A stretch of 64,000 bases of DNA from Eukaryota sp. TZLM1-RC (GCA_040285825.1 JAUPSS010000001.1:682001-746000), one strand, 5' to 3'; counted from the first letter of the stretch, positions 19,773 to 31,502 are shown. The notes: generated from the sequence alone by a model not told the origin. A program made the numbers and translations.

Positions 19773-20093
19773 ATGAAACAAAAATCTTGGTTGTCGATAA
19801 AGACAGTGAAAAATCAACAGAACAAGAACTCACAGATGACTTGCTCTCAATCATTTATATCTTCAATTGCAGACAAATGGGTAGACGAAGGTATAAAAGC
19901 ACAAAAGGTGAGAATTTATCCATCGAGGTTACAGAAGAAAATTCTTCGTAAAATGACCCATAAAGGAGAATTCCATTTTGCATCCCGCTCATCATATCAC
20001 AAACAAGACATTACCCCATTGGTTGCCCTAACTTTTGAGAGACAAACAAAGGCATTGGGTAGAGCATATTTGGAAGATGAAACTTATTCATAA
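19773..20093 (+). CDS. Conserved orphan ORF, 106 aa, copy 1
   Basis: Not recognised. It is a basic, Q/K/S-rich protein with a central KWVDEGIKAQKVRIYPSRLQ segment and a C-terminal helix-like end (ALTFERQTKALGRAYLED). The copy at 34791-35111 is the same length and keeps the frame with only about two amino-acid changes, so the frame may be real. AATAAA follows the stop by about 25 bases. A CAG just before ACAAATGGG could be a splice acceptor, in which case the start is wrong and this is a terminal exon. It lies upstream of the MBL gene on the same strand. Confidence 0.4.
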   Translation: MKQKSWLSIKTVKNQQNKNSQMTCSQSFISSIADKWVDEGIKAQKVRIYPSRLQKKILRKMTHKGEFHFASRSSYHKQDITPLVALTFERQTKALGRAYLEDETYS

Positions 20094-20429
20094 GTGTTTA
20101 TTTCATTAATAAATTGAATTTCTATAATTGAACATCATACAATGCTTCACTGAACTTGAATTATGTCTTTACACCCAATATCACCATTATAAATACAACT
20201 GTCTAATATCAATTTTTCCTGTCAAAGTAGTTATACCAACATCCACACAGCAGAGATAACTCTGTGATGGCGATTTGATCAATTCCTAGAGTATGTGTAC
20301 CTCAAAATATCAAAACCCATTAGAATGGTTTATGCCATTATCCTATATATATTAATGCGAGTGTGAGTGGGTGTTATATTCAATTAGTCTTTTCATAAAA
20401 TAAATAACAGTGGTTTGATTGAATTCCTC
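20094..20429 (+). promoter_or_regulatory. Intergenic region with TATA-like element before the MBL gene
   Basis: Holds CCTATATATATTAATGCG near 20343-20360, about 80 bp before the MBL ATG, in a region conserved with the second copy (35.11-35.45 kb). The element is plausible but unproven as a promoter. Confidence 0.35.
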
Positions 20430-21164
20430 ATGAAACTAACTGTTATAGGCCACTGGGCAGGATATCCTAAAGCTAATGACGCTACCTCTGGTTATTTGCT
20501 CCAGCACGATGGTTTCAATGTTCTTATTGATTGTGGTAGTGGTGTATTGTCCAACATGTTGCACTTCGTTTCTTACACCGAACTGCATGCAGTTGTCATC
20601 TCCCACTACCACCATGATCATATTGCTGACGTAGGTCCACTACAATACGCTAGGCTAGTGGAAACACAGCTAGGCAAGGTGAATTCTCCACTCAAAGTAT
20701 ATGGCCCATCGTATGATCAGGATACACTGTCAAAGTTAAAGAAACCTCCATTTGTTGACACTGTTCCATATGACCCGCAAAGCCGAAAAACAATAGGTCC
20801 GTTTGAGTTGGAATTTCATGAAAATATCCACTCAATTAAATCATTTGCCATTAAGGCTACTTGTGGATCCAAATCAGTAGCTTATTCAGGAGACACTGCC
20901 TATCATGAGACATTGGCAGAGTTTGTTAGTGATGTAGATTTGTTCATTTGCGAGGCGAGCTTCTATCCTTGGCAAGATGCAGTGCCTTATGGACACTTAA
21001 CAAGTACAGAAGCAGCGAGAATTGCTCAAAAAGCGTCAGTAAATCATCTTTTACTTACACATTTACCTCACTTCGGAAATGTAAACGAGTTGCTTGAGGA
21101 TGCTAAGAAACATTTCGAACAGAGAACGAGTCTGGCATTCAAAGGGTGGTGTTGTGAGATATAG
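20430..21164 (+). CDS. Metallo-beta-lactamase-fold hydrolase, YhfI-like (244 aa), intact
   Basis: The MBL-fold signature is complete: H59-x-H61-H62-D63-H64 (HYHHDH), H134 after the long central strand, D155 in SGDTAY, and H211 in THLPH. These bind a two-metal centre. The opening KLTVIGHWAGYPKANDATSGYLL-type start (given here in part) and overall length resemble YhfI-like proteins of Bacillus and relatives rather than the tRNase Z, glyoxalase II or CPSF73 enzymes usual in eukaryotes. The substrate is unknown; phosphodiester or cyclic-nucleotide hydrolysis is possible by family. ATG 20430 is preferred over an upstream in-frame TTG. It is intronless and convergent with the PARG gene 200 bp away. 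Bacterial ancestry is inferred. Confidence 0.85.
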   Translation: MKLTVIGHWAGYPKANDATSGYLLQHDGFNVLIDCGSGVLSNMLHFVSYTELHAVVISHYHHDHIADVGPLQYARLVETQLGKVNSPLKVYGPSYDQDTLSKLKKPPFVDTVPYDPQSRKTIGPFELEFHENIHSIKSFAIKATCGSKSVAYSGDTAYHETLAEFVSDVDLFICEASFYPWQDAVPYGHLTSTEAARIAQKASVNHLLLTHLPHFGNVNELLEDAKKHFEQRTSLAFKGWCCEI

Positions 21165-21364
21165 TTGTTTTTGTGGTTTGATTCCATTGTGGTTTGATTC
21201 CATTGGAATGTGGAAGTGTAAAGAAAATGGTGTGTTAAAGTAACTACAAGTGATTCAATCAATCAAGATGATTCAATCAATCAACATTTTGACACCATAA
21301 ATTCAATAGACTTGATGACTAGACACTAGCATTAGTAGAGAAAAATTCGTTAATGAAACTTTAT

Positions 21365-22135
21365 TTATAAGTCAAGTTTGAGACAACTTTTGACAAATTT
21401 CTTCAAAAAAGATTTCTTGACAAATTCAGGATCTTGGTTGACATTCCAATGCCCGTACTTTCTATAACAAGAAGGGTCGTTTTTCCTATCACACTTGTCG
21501 CCAAACTTGCACTTATAAGGAATCACTGGTATAGGTTCATGGGAAAAAGTGAAGCGGTGAAGAGGATCCTTAAGACTTTCGCAACTTACCCCATGTTCAC
21601 ATACTTCCAGCTCAACGTGGTCAAATAGTCTGCAGTGTTCCTCGTTTTCCACATCTTTACAAAATCCTGAATATCGACAAATATGTTTAAACCCCCTTAA
21701 ATGCTTCGCTCCCTCGGAGGTCTTTCCCATATGATCCACATAGTAATACTCGCAGGTATAAGGATTAGGACATTGAGGTAGTCCTGAGTTTATATTAGCA
21801 ACATTTTTAGTAATAGAGGAAGATCTTGGTTTTTGAAACGATTTTGTGGATGTAAAATGTTGAAAAAATGTTCGATGGGATAGTGAAGCCAACTGGTTAC
21901 AATTTTTAAAGGTACAACGTGGAACATGGTGAAATTTTGAAATATGATCTCTTTCATCAACACGTTGGCAGGGAAAGAGCAAATCATGACATGGAAGCAT
22001 AAAATTTCGAGAATTTTGAATTAAATCGTATTTAATTAAATCTTGGCATTGTGCTAGACAATCCCCAAATCCACTAAATATAATTGAATCAAAAAACTTG
22101 TGGAAAATGGAAAGTACAAATGATAAAATAGTCAC
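21365..22135 (-). pseudogene. PARG/PBZ gene, copy 2: zinc-finger end only
   Basis: The minus strand keeps the last strand and helix of the PARG fold and the full array of PBZ-like fingers (CCHH pairs with H-x5-H), ending in the same TAA overlapped by AATAAA as copy 3. The N-terminal coiled coil and the GGG...QEE catalytic core are gone: homology stops near 22131 and Piezo sequence begins at about 22140. This is a deletion junction linking the inside of PARG to the inside of Piezo copy 2. The residual frame is open but without its catalytic half. Confidence 0.8.
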
Positions 22136-24042
22136 CTTTTTTTCTTTTTATTAATCACCTTAAATTTACCTACAGTTCCATTTATTTTACTATTCTTATT
22201 ATCAGTTCATTATATTCTTCATCCTTTATCATCAAATAAAAAAATTACAAATTTGGTGTTATTTATTTCTTTTGGTTTTGTTTTACTATTTTATTCCACT
22301 TTCTCTTCTTTTATTTCCTCAATCTGTGATTCTCAATTCGTAATTGTGTTGGGCGTTTGTAAGACCCAATCTTATTATTATTCAGTTATTATCTTTATTT
22401 TAATTTCTTCTTTATCTCATTTAAATTATTTACTAAGAAGAATAGATGGTGAAAGTAGAACCTCTTTGTCTTTTCAATCTCCTTTATTCTTAAAATTCAA
22501 ATCAGTAATTGGAGTTTGCTTTATTAGCATATACTTGTTATTTAGAGTTTGTTTATTGGAAATTGTTATATTAGCAATCTTTGTGGTTATTGTTTTACTC
22601 CCAATTGTTGGAATTCGAAATTCTTTAATTGACTTTATCGGATTTTCTAGTTTGGTTCTGGTCATTGCTAGTTTATTTATAATCCAATACACCCCAGTAA
22701 TGGATTATTTATCCACACTTCTCCCAGCTCATTATGTTGACGTGATATCACGTTATCATTTTGACCTTTTATTTGATCGATTTGTTTTTCTTATTTTTCC
22801 AGTATTATCTTTTGTTTTTCTTAAGGGAATTGACTTTAATCAGCGCTTCATTTCCCTTTCAAGACCTTCAATTATCAAAAATTTAGTCGTTTTCATTCTA
22901 GTAATTTCAACATTCCAACCATATATTCTAAATCTAATTCCGTTAATAATTTGTATTTTTGATTTAACTCTAATCAAACACACAAACAGAACTAGTAGGA
23001 AGCTGCTTTATCTAATAACCTCAATTTTAACAATAACTCGATTAACAATTACTTATTTATCAATAGCATTGCCTCAAGATTTTATTAAAAATCCCATATT
23101 TAAAATATTTGCATTACCCTCACTCAACCATTGTGACTCTGTTTTTTGTCTAGAGCATGCTTTAATTTTATTACCTTTGGTTATTCAATTAATCATTTCT
23201 ACCTCCTTCATCAAATCACCTTCCCCATCAATCACGTCGCCTGTGATTGCTTTATTTACATCGCAATTCCAACTACTTGGCCCAGCTTTCATGCATACAG
23301 TGGCAGTAGTGTTTGCTTGGGTATCTATTCTATCTATAAGAGATCCTTTTTCTATTATTCTAGGAGCTTCCTGTTTAGGCTTTTTTAGTTCTCATCATTG
23401 GAGACATCGGAAAAAACTTGTTTGGTTGGTTCTGTTGGGGTTAGTGTTTGGGGTTGTTTCCAAAATTTTGTTGTCTTCTTTATGTGATCTCTATCCTGAT
23501 CTCCATTCTTCATGGCCGAAATTTTACGAATTTTTCGGAGTGTCTTGCACATCCAACTCTTTCCTTTTTCACTTCAGTTTCCCCATTTTAGCCATATTTT
23601 GCCTCTATAGGTCCATGGCCAATCCCCTTGACTTGAGCTTATACCGCCCCGAAACTGAAGATGAAGTTTCTCCCATCGCTTTTAAAATTGAAAAGTTTTT
23701 GTTACCGCTTTTAAGACCTTGTCTAATTATTTTATTGTTCTTTATCGGTGTTCAACGTGCATCTGTTCCTGCTTTGCTTTACGTAATTGTAGCACTTTGG
23801 TTGGTATATTCGGACTCTGTTTTTACTGAGCTGAAAAGGGCAACGTTGGTTAAAGCACAATATCTATAGATACTCTTCTGTATTGTCTTGCTTGCTGTGC
23901 TATCTCGCTGCTTTGTGGTTTCCTTCAATTCCCACCGTGATGATTGCTTTCACCACGATCACTTTTGGTTTAATGTCCAAATATGGAGGCAAAGCTAGGT
24001 TTTGGCAGTTTATTTTGGGAATTTATCTATCTTTATTATTAA
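22136..24042 (+). pseudogene. PIEZO: Piezo copy 2, 5' part (truncated and interrupted)
   Basis: Matches Piezo copy 1 from about 8330 onward, so the first 240 or so codons are missing. The frame is open to about 23869. At 23843 an internal deletion of about 720 bp joins the end of the blade region (ELKRAT) to sequence equivalent to 10737 in copy 1; this removes the charged beam region and shifts the frame. The remaining stretch continues to 24042, where LINE B begins after the target site TTATTATTAA (24033-24042). Confidence 0.85.
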
Positions 24043-24254
24043 TGAAAAGTTAATTTATTGAATTTGCACACTTGATTAAATTAAATCATAACTAATGGGA
24101 CGACTATCATTAAACCAAGATTTCCTCTACAAAATCTTGATTTGCTTGCTGTCTAGCTAAAGCTTCTCTAATTCGATTGAAAAACCGCGGTAATCTATTA
24201 ATAATGGCAAATTGAATCCGTGAACGCCATAAAAAAATATCAAATCTTTTCATT
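24043..24254 (-). mobile_element. LINE B in Piezo copy 2: 3' portion
   Basis: Minus-strand 3' end of LINE B (LARQQANQDFVEEILV-type tail and AAATTCAATAAATT end). The element is split by nested LINE A. The outer target duplication is TTATTATTAA at 24033-24042 and 28033-28042. Confidence 0.85.
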
Positions 24255-27200
24255 TATTTATTTTCTACGAAGAATCAAATAGAACAAACTAAAACACATA
24301 AGAAACTAAATTCTCCACGCCAACTCTTGATGAATCCTTATAAAGTTTAGACATCATTAAACTCAAGTACTTGGGAACACTTCTGTACAAAGCGAAAATG
24401 ATACGATTTTTCCATAAATTCTCTGCAAAATTCTTACCACTTGAACGACATAAATTACCAAAATCATTGATGAAATTCAAGGCGGATTGTCCAATGTTGC
24501 CAAAAATCGAAAAGGCAAAAGGAACAAACGAAAACTTCGAATAAAGGTTCTTATTTAAATCATTTAATATCTCAGTATATTTATCTCTCTTACGATCTTC
24601 AGCCTTGATTAAATGACCATTAGTACTAAGTAAAACATCATCGCGATAAACAAAAGCAAAGGGATCAACTGTAGTGAAATCAACAACAACTTGAGAGGAA
24701 TCCACAAAAGGAGCAATTAAATCACCTCGACGTGAATTAAAAAGATTATCATCACTATAATGCTTCAACAAAGGTTCTACTTTGCAACTAAAATTGTAAC
24801 ACTTGAACATCTCATATGTCACATCACGAACGGCATTATGAAGAACTGACCTATATTGGAGAAATTTCTTACAGCTCACAATATGACGAAAATTGGCAGT
24901 AGGTTTTTTGTTACAAATACAATAAGAATTGTCCAAAAGACCACTTGGATACATCCCTAATCTCAACCGCATGTTTTGTTTCCAAGCTTCATTTGTTAAG
25001 TGAAGACCAAATGGCCTTGGTTGCTGAGATATTAAACTAGTACAGTTCTGAATGTCTGATAAAAAGGCAGCAAAGACGGGATTATTAATCTTAGTCACAC
25101 TAAGTCGTTTAGAAAAATCCAGGTCTTCAAAACCAATAAGAACAGACTTCTGTAATTTCACAACAGCAAGATGAAGGTTGGTGAAAGATCTCGAAGGCAC
25201 AGCAGGCAAACTTGAAGGAAAACTCCTATTCCAAACATCAACAGGTAGTTCTTGCACCATTTTGTCAAGAGAAATTAATAAAGGATGTGATTCATTCAAA
25301 GGAATATGATCAAAACGAAGTTTCCATTCAAAAGAAAATTTTTCATACCACCAATAAAAGCACTTTTGCATAAATACTCTGCTTTTGAAAAACCAACTCC
25401 ACCAAATTTAGGACTAAAAAATGCATGATAAGGAATTTTAGACGGACAAACTTCTACTAAATTTCCTAAGAAATTTGTTCTCAAAGTATTGAATTGACGT
25501 GCAAAATCATGAGAAATTGTGGGAGATAAAGAACGAAGAAGATGATTAATTTTTGACCCAAAACACACATTGAGGACCGAAAACGCTAAATGTTTGTCAA
25601 TTTGTAGATCTTGAATAGCCAAAAGTTGCTCTTCGATTTTTTCCAAAATACCTGACAAAATCGATTTAACTTTTTCACTATTTCCAAAATAAGATCCAAG
25701 AAACCGAATAGCATCTTCCTCGTAATCAACGTATTTGATAAAAGTTTCATTAAATGCCACCTCCGCATGCTGATTACCAATAATGAAACACTTGGGCAAT
25801 TTAATGTCTAACCCTATTTGTTTGGCCAGAAAAACAAAATGTTGTAAAACCGTGTTGTAAAAAGAGACAAAGGGCCAATAAGTGATAAATCATCTGCATA
25901 AGCACATATATGAATGTCAGGAAAATCCGACTTAAATTTTACCAAAACTGATTGCAGTGCTAAGCAAAAGAAAAATGGACCCAATGGATCCCCTTGTTTG
26001 ACCCCTCTTGACGAAACAATATTCTCAGAATGAAAAATTAAGTTAGAGGGTGATCCATACATCAATTTAAAATACGGCAAAAGTGGAGGATAGTGTAGTT
26101 CAAGTTCATGCAAAATACTGGAGCGAAAAACGGAGTTGAAAGCATTTTTAAAATCAATGTTCAATAAATAATTTTCGCCTTTTTGATTGAAAAGTAAATC
26201 TGTACACAACGCAGCACATGTTGTGCCATCAGGAATTCCGATAGCAAACTGATAAGGACGAAAAAAATTAATTGCGGATGACTTAACTCTTTTAAAAGAA
26301 ATAATTGCTAATAATCTCGTTATGGACTCACCAACAGCAATAGGTCTGACACCACCTCCAGGCTTATTTAAAGCAACTAAACGAGATGCCATTAACGCCT
26401 GTGGTAACTTGAAACGTCCCATGATGACACTATTAAAAAAAGAAAAACTAAATCATCCACGATTTCTGGACATATGTTGACTGCGGACTTCAAATGATCA
26501 TAACTAAGTCCAGAAGGCCCAGCAGAACGACCAGACGGAAGTCCTTTAATAGCTACACTAACTTCATCACAAGTGATAGGATTAGCAGTGAAGAAATCAC
26601 GTTCATTATCAGAGACTATGTGATTTATGGTGAAGTCTTCATGTGGATGAAGAGAATTTAAAGAATCCAATGTTTCATCATTGAAGGCAGCAGGAGAAGA
26701 ACCAGCCAATAATTTAAGTGCTGAAGAGTATTGTGAACGAAGAATCAAAGACTCAAAGCGCTTTTTTGACATTTTTAGATTGTGGAACCGACTTCTTATA
26801 TTTAGATTTCTTGTGTGAAGACATAGCCTTAGAAAGAAAAAATTTCCAAAAAATCGAAGGATTCCAAATGCCCTTTCGAAGAGAGAAGGTTAAAGATCGA
26901 ATAACTGTTGCAAGAGAAGACGAATGAGCAGGAGAAACGAATTGAGGGATTGCAAATGGAGGTCTACAAGGATCAATTGGCGTGCAAGAATCACAAACCA
27001 AAAGAGGTCGACCCGAAACATTGAATCCAGAAACTGGAGAACAACAGAACAAACATGATTTTGTATTACTACTGACTGAAGACGAATGAAGTATCTGTGG
27101 AGGCTCAATAGACTCAATAGGTGAAGATAATGATGCCAATACAGCTTCATCTGACAAAACTTTTCGCCGAGAACATGTTGTTTTTGTGTGACCAACAGTT

Positions 27201-27301
27201 TTGCACAAAGAACAGGTAGTCACAGAATTCTTAGGGCGTCCTCTAGAAGGTTTTGACGTAACTGACTTCGGAGGCATAGATAAGCATGGAGGGAGAAAAA
27301 A
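24255..27301 (-). mobile_element. LINE A, near full-length, nested in LINE B
   Basis: A 3,047-bp element flanked by AAATCTTTTCATT at 24242-24254 and 27302-27314. Minus-strand order: ATG at 27277, CCHC knuckle CSLCKTVGHTKTTC, a second CxxC pair (CLFC...CDSC), RT with PIAVGES, GVKQGDPLGP and YADDLSLIG (near 25874-25912), a C-x-C...H-x3-C finger, then a restriction-like endonuclease core (RRGDLIAPFVDSSQVVVDFT, near 24735-24660). This is the layout of R2/R4/CRE-type LINEs. It acts by target-primed reverse transcription. At least four frame changes (near 26765, 26440, 25850 and 25340), several at homopolymers, break the ORF, so it is inactive as read. Confidence 0.85.
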
Positions 27302-28032
27302 AAATCTTTTCATTGTTTTTTCTTTCACCATTTTTTGGAAGTCATCCAAAAAAGTTTCTGCTTCAACTGATAATCTTCCATTTATCGAAAATGGGAAAGC
27401 AATAAAAACCAGCTGTGTATTTCTATCGACATTTGCATCTTCAATTTCTTTATCATATTTTCTATGTTTTTCTTTTGCTTTAAAATCCAGAGCAGCCACA
27501 GGATTAAGTTTTTTTCTGTGAACCAAAGTATCGTTGGCAACATTACATGAGACAAAGTCAACAATAGCTTCAGAATTATCAATCCAATCACAGTATACAT
27601 CACCTCTATCATCAGAACCAAAATTATTCAGAGAAAGTGTTTCCTTCAGCAGGGGCTCTTTGATACACGATATCCTTGCAGTTTGTGCCATATTGAAAAC
27701 AGTGTCTCTAACAGCATCATGTAATGAAGAACGATAAGTTATCAATTTAGAGCCATTTAGAGCATGGCGCAAAGTGAGTTGAGGTGAATTCGAACAAATA
27801 CATTTTTCTTTTGATAATAATTGGTTAATGGGCATGTTCAAATATAATCTCATTTTTGTTACAAATGCTTCATTAGTAGCACACAATCCAAATCTTCGTG
27901 GTACAATGGTTACAAAAAGTGAAGAATCTGACATCTTGTTTTCACAAACACCCTTTTCCAATAACAATGAGTGAAGATCTTGATTTAAAACAGCCTAGCT
28001 GCAAATATTATTATAAAGATCTTTTTCATACA
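27302..28032 (-). mobile_element. LINE B in Piezo copy 2: upstream portion
   Basis: Minus-strand coding part of LINE B with the CICSNSPQLTLRHALN finger (here ending G instead of the metal-binding C, a likely inactivating change) and the endonuclease core DDRGDVYCDWIDNSEAIVDF. It is 5'-truncated at the Piezo junction. Its reading frame runs on into the leader of nested LINE A by chance. Confidence 0.85.
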
Positions 28033-30006
28033 TTATTATTAACCCATTACATTTTCACCTTTCCTTTCTTTTGTTTTTGTGTTTCGCCATCAGATTCAAT
28101 TACCATTTCCTTTGGTAAGTCATGTCTAGATCCCACCAAGTGTCCTGTTCCAAGGGAGCTTATCGATCCATCAAGTCACCCCTCAGCCCTAAGTTCGCAA
28201 CTCATTTACCTTGTTGGTATTGCTCCTATTGGTAGCTTCCTCTTCTCCTACCCTCCCTTGCTGATTGCTGCATTGGGTATCGTTCTTCATCGTTCTATCT
28301 CGTTTAGAATGGGCAGGTGGGGAATTGATGTAGAGGAGAGAGTTGGGGTTCGTCATGTTTGGGGAAGGGTCGTGGTCTTCTTCAAGACTCTAATGGAGAA
28401 GCGTTTCGACGCTATTGGAGTAGACCTCTACCCATTTATGTTTTTTATTGATATACTTCAGTTAATTGCGCTTCCATTTGCCTTTTTTAGTAGCTCAACA
28501 GCTTCCCAGTCGGTAATCCAATCAGTCCAGCTCAGTTATTTACCTGGTTTCCTTGCAATTTGGTTGATTGTTCAGTTTCTGTTAATCATTATTGATAGAA
28601 CTCTTTTCTATTTGAGATTCGCAAGACTCAAAGCTCTGGTTCATTTCATTTCTAATTTCACTGTGTTAATTGTTTTTTGTTTAATTTTCCCCCGCAGTAA
28701 TCACGAATTACCAATTAATGCACCTTTTCTCCTAGTCGCGGCCTTTCTGCGGTTTGTGGCTGCCGTGTTGAGCTCTCTACAACTTCGTTTTGGTTTTCCG
28801 CCACCTTCTTCCAAAGCCTTTTTGATGAAGTCTTACGGTTCTTTTAATAATTATGGATACCAAGCCTTTAGAGTCATTCCTTTTCTTTATGAAATGAAAT
28901 GTTTGTTGGATTGGTCTTTGACTACTACTGCTTTGGAATTTAATTACTGGATGCGAATAGAAGATATTTATTCATCGTTGTTTTTAATCAAATGCAGAAG
29001 GTTATCTACAGCGAAAAGGGGTCGAAATTTTGGTGATCCACAACCAAAATTTGACAAATTTTCGCAAGGTTTTCTTTTGTTTTTCGGTCTTACGCTTTTA
29101 TTATGTTTGCCCTTAATTTTATTTAGTTCTGCTAACCCAGTCTCCAAACCAAACCCTATCCAACAGGCTAGTATTGATGTAAGTTTTAATAACTACTTGC
29201 CCATTTTCTCTCAGCATGAAGTGCACAAAGTCGATGTTATCCCGGCTACACAATACAATGCAATTGTTAACCAACACTCCTTGCTCCGCGATTCTAACCG
29301 TGCAGATGTACGAAAGATTACCTTTTTCACTTCATCTGATTCTGTGTGGACCATTGCTCCTCCTGCCATGAACGGGCTAGTAGAAGCTTTGCAGGAGGGA
29401 AGGGGAATAGTATCTGTTACTTTGTCGTTTAACAGACACTATCCAAGCGATAGGAGGACAGCAAAGGGATGGTACTCATTCAATTTAGATAATGAACATT
29501 GTTTAGAGTTGGCCAAGTTATTTTCTGGTGATTTAGAAGAAGTAAAAATACCTTTACTTCCAAGAGCTGCATTAATTCCTCTGGCCGAATCACCAATCTT
29601 TTCTGATCAACGTGAGGATACTCTCATTCAGCGCAGAGAGCGTGACGGACAGACTTATTGGTTGATCAAGGATGCTGATTCAAGAGAACCATTCTATATG
29701 TATACTTATAGTTTAGAATCGACCGCTGCACTTGGTGCTTATGCCAGCGGGGGTTTGATTGGATTGTATCTATCAATTGTGATTGGTGTTGGTAGGTTTG
29801 TTCGACTTTCATTTTCGGACAGCAAATCCCAAATTTTTGTTTCGGCTCTCCCAAATGTGGATAAATTACTTGAAATCTGTGAGGATTTGTTCCTGGCCAG
29901 GAGTATCTCAGATTTGGTGCTTGAAGAATCAATTTACAAGGAAATCATTCAGATATATAGAGATCCAGATACTTTGATTGAATTAACCACACCACCAGTT
30001 AAATAG
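28033..30006 (+). pseudogene. PIEZO: Piezo copy 2, 3' part
   Basis: Resumes exactly at the second copy of TTATTATTAA and stays open to the TAG at 30006. It includes the PF-x2-E-x6-W motif (PFLYEMKCLLDW), the EDIY anchor and the whole C-terminal cap and pore region. Unlike copy 1 it reads straight through the V-L-I-V-F-C segment, which shows that copy 1's frameshift is a lesion or an error, not an intron. The upstream open codons (from 27898) belong to antisense LINE B and are not Piezo. Confidence 0.85.
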
Positions 30007-30170
30007 TTATTGGAGATAGGTATCTTCTAGGGTTAGAATAAATTGGATTTGGTAAATTCATTGAAATCTGGAGCCCAGACCACTTCGATTTTCATCCATA
30101 CGATTTTCTATTGAGTGGGTTACGGGTTATATGAGCCTACTGCTGGGGCGGTGGAGGAGTGGGAATAGAA
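30007..30170. other. Unique sequence after Piezo copy 2
   Basis: Diverges from the 3' flank of copies 1 and 3 within about 15 bases of the stop. No gene is seen. Confidence 0.45.
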
Positions 30171-30360
30171 AGTTGTTCGGGGAGGAGCTGTGGAAAGGCG
30201 TGATTGGCCGAAGCTTTGCTTGGAGGGAAGTCTTGGATTGTAATACACGGGTCCAGGTGTATGAAGTCTTTGCTTAAAGTGTCATTTTCATTATGGGGAT
30301 TCTCATGTAGCACGATATGTCCAAAATTGAGTAATAAATGGTGGTCTAGATGGGGCACAT
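30171..30360 (+). repeat. Second copy of the LRR 5' flank
   Basis: Matches 15263-15455 and runs directly into LRR repeats without RING, kinase or coiled coil. Confidence 0.65.
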
Positions 30361-30732
30361 ATAGACTACATTGAATCTTTGACTACATTGGATCTTTTGG
30401 ACAGCAACATTACCTCTGAAGGCGCTAGTGCTCTCGCCCGTGCTCTGGAGAGCAATTCCACTCTGACTGAATTGAATCTTGTGTGCATCAACATTACTGA
30501 TGAAGGTGCTAGTGCTCTCGCCCGTGCTCTGGAGAGCAATTCCTCTCTGACTACATTGTATCTTGGGGACAGCAACATTACCTCTGAAGGCGCTAGTGCT
30601 CTCGCCCGTGCTCTGGAGAGCAATTCCACTTTGACTAGATTGTATCTTCAGCGCAACAACATTAGCAATCCAACCAAATCCAAACTTCGACAAATAGCAT
30701 CTAATCGTCCTTCTCTCCGAATTTTCGTGTAA
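30361..30732 (+). pseudogene. LRR 3' cassette (3 repeats plus cap)
   Basis: Three LRRs and the C-terminal cap (NPTKSKLRQIASNRPSLRI) in an open frame with no RING, kinase or start comparable to the full gene. Its strand residues (LLDSN, NLVCIN, YLGDSN) differ from those of the other arrays. It may be a deletion remnant or a silent donor cassette; AATAAA overlaps its stop. Confidence 0.7.
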
Positions 30733-30843
30733 TAAACACATGTCAATCACTTTTTTCATCAACACAAAACCAACTACAAAATCGTCCAACACCAATACAA
30801 ATCAAAACCCAATATAAACTAGAAAAATCAACAAAATCATTTG

Positions 30844-30912
30844 CCAACATCGTAGTCCAGTGGGTTTGCTCTTCGTTCTCTGCTATGGCAACAGGGTTCG
30901 AATCCTATCTGC
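30844..30912 (+). ncRNA. tRNA-like A/B-box module
   Basis: A box at 30853-30863, B box at 30895-30905. Same relation to the LRR stop upstream and LINE A downstream as at 17.9 kb. Confidence 0.45.
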
Positions 30913-31502
30913 TGCACTTCTGGCAAAAAAAGGGAACCCCAAAGTGGGAGCCAGCGTTTCCTTTCCCACTTTCCGGGTCTGACTGCATGGTGCTTGATCA
31001 ATGAGGGTGATTCTGAAGATTGGGCATTTTAGGTTTTTGTGGATCTTGATTTTGCATGTTATTCGCATAAATTTCCTTTTGTGAGAAATTGTTACTGTAA
31101 TTTTTTAACAAATATATATTTATTTTCTGCGAATAATCAAGTCAAATCAAAAGAAACTAAAACACACAAGAAACAAAACTATTTGGGAACACTTCTATAC
31201 AAGGCGAAAATGATACGATTCTTCCATAAATTCCCTGCAAAATTCTCACCACTTGAACGACATAAATTATCAAAATCATTGAGAAAATTCAAGGCAGACT
31301 GTCCAATGTTGCCAAAAATCGAGAAGCAAAAAGGAACAAATGAAAACTTGGAGTAAAGGTTATTATTTAAATCATTTAATATTTCAGTATATTTATCTCT
31401 CTTTCGATCTTCAGCCTTGTTTAAATGGCCATTAGTACTAAGTAAAACATCATCGCGATAACACAAAGCAAAGGGATCAACTGTAGTGAAATCAACAACA
31501 AC
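30913..31502 (-). mobile_element. LINE A 3' fragment
   Basis: Near-copy of 18013-18590, with the minus strand encoding the endonuclease tail. It is 5'-truncated at 31502, where it joins LRR sequence. Confidence 0.75.

Noticed and set aside
27898-28042. Upstream start for a 702-residue Piezo protein
   Set aside because: These codons are antisense LINE B sequence that happens to be open into Piezo.
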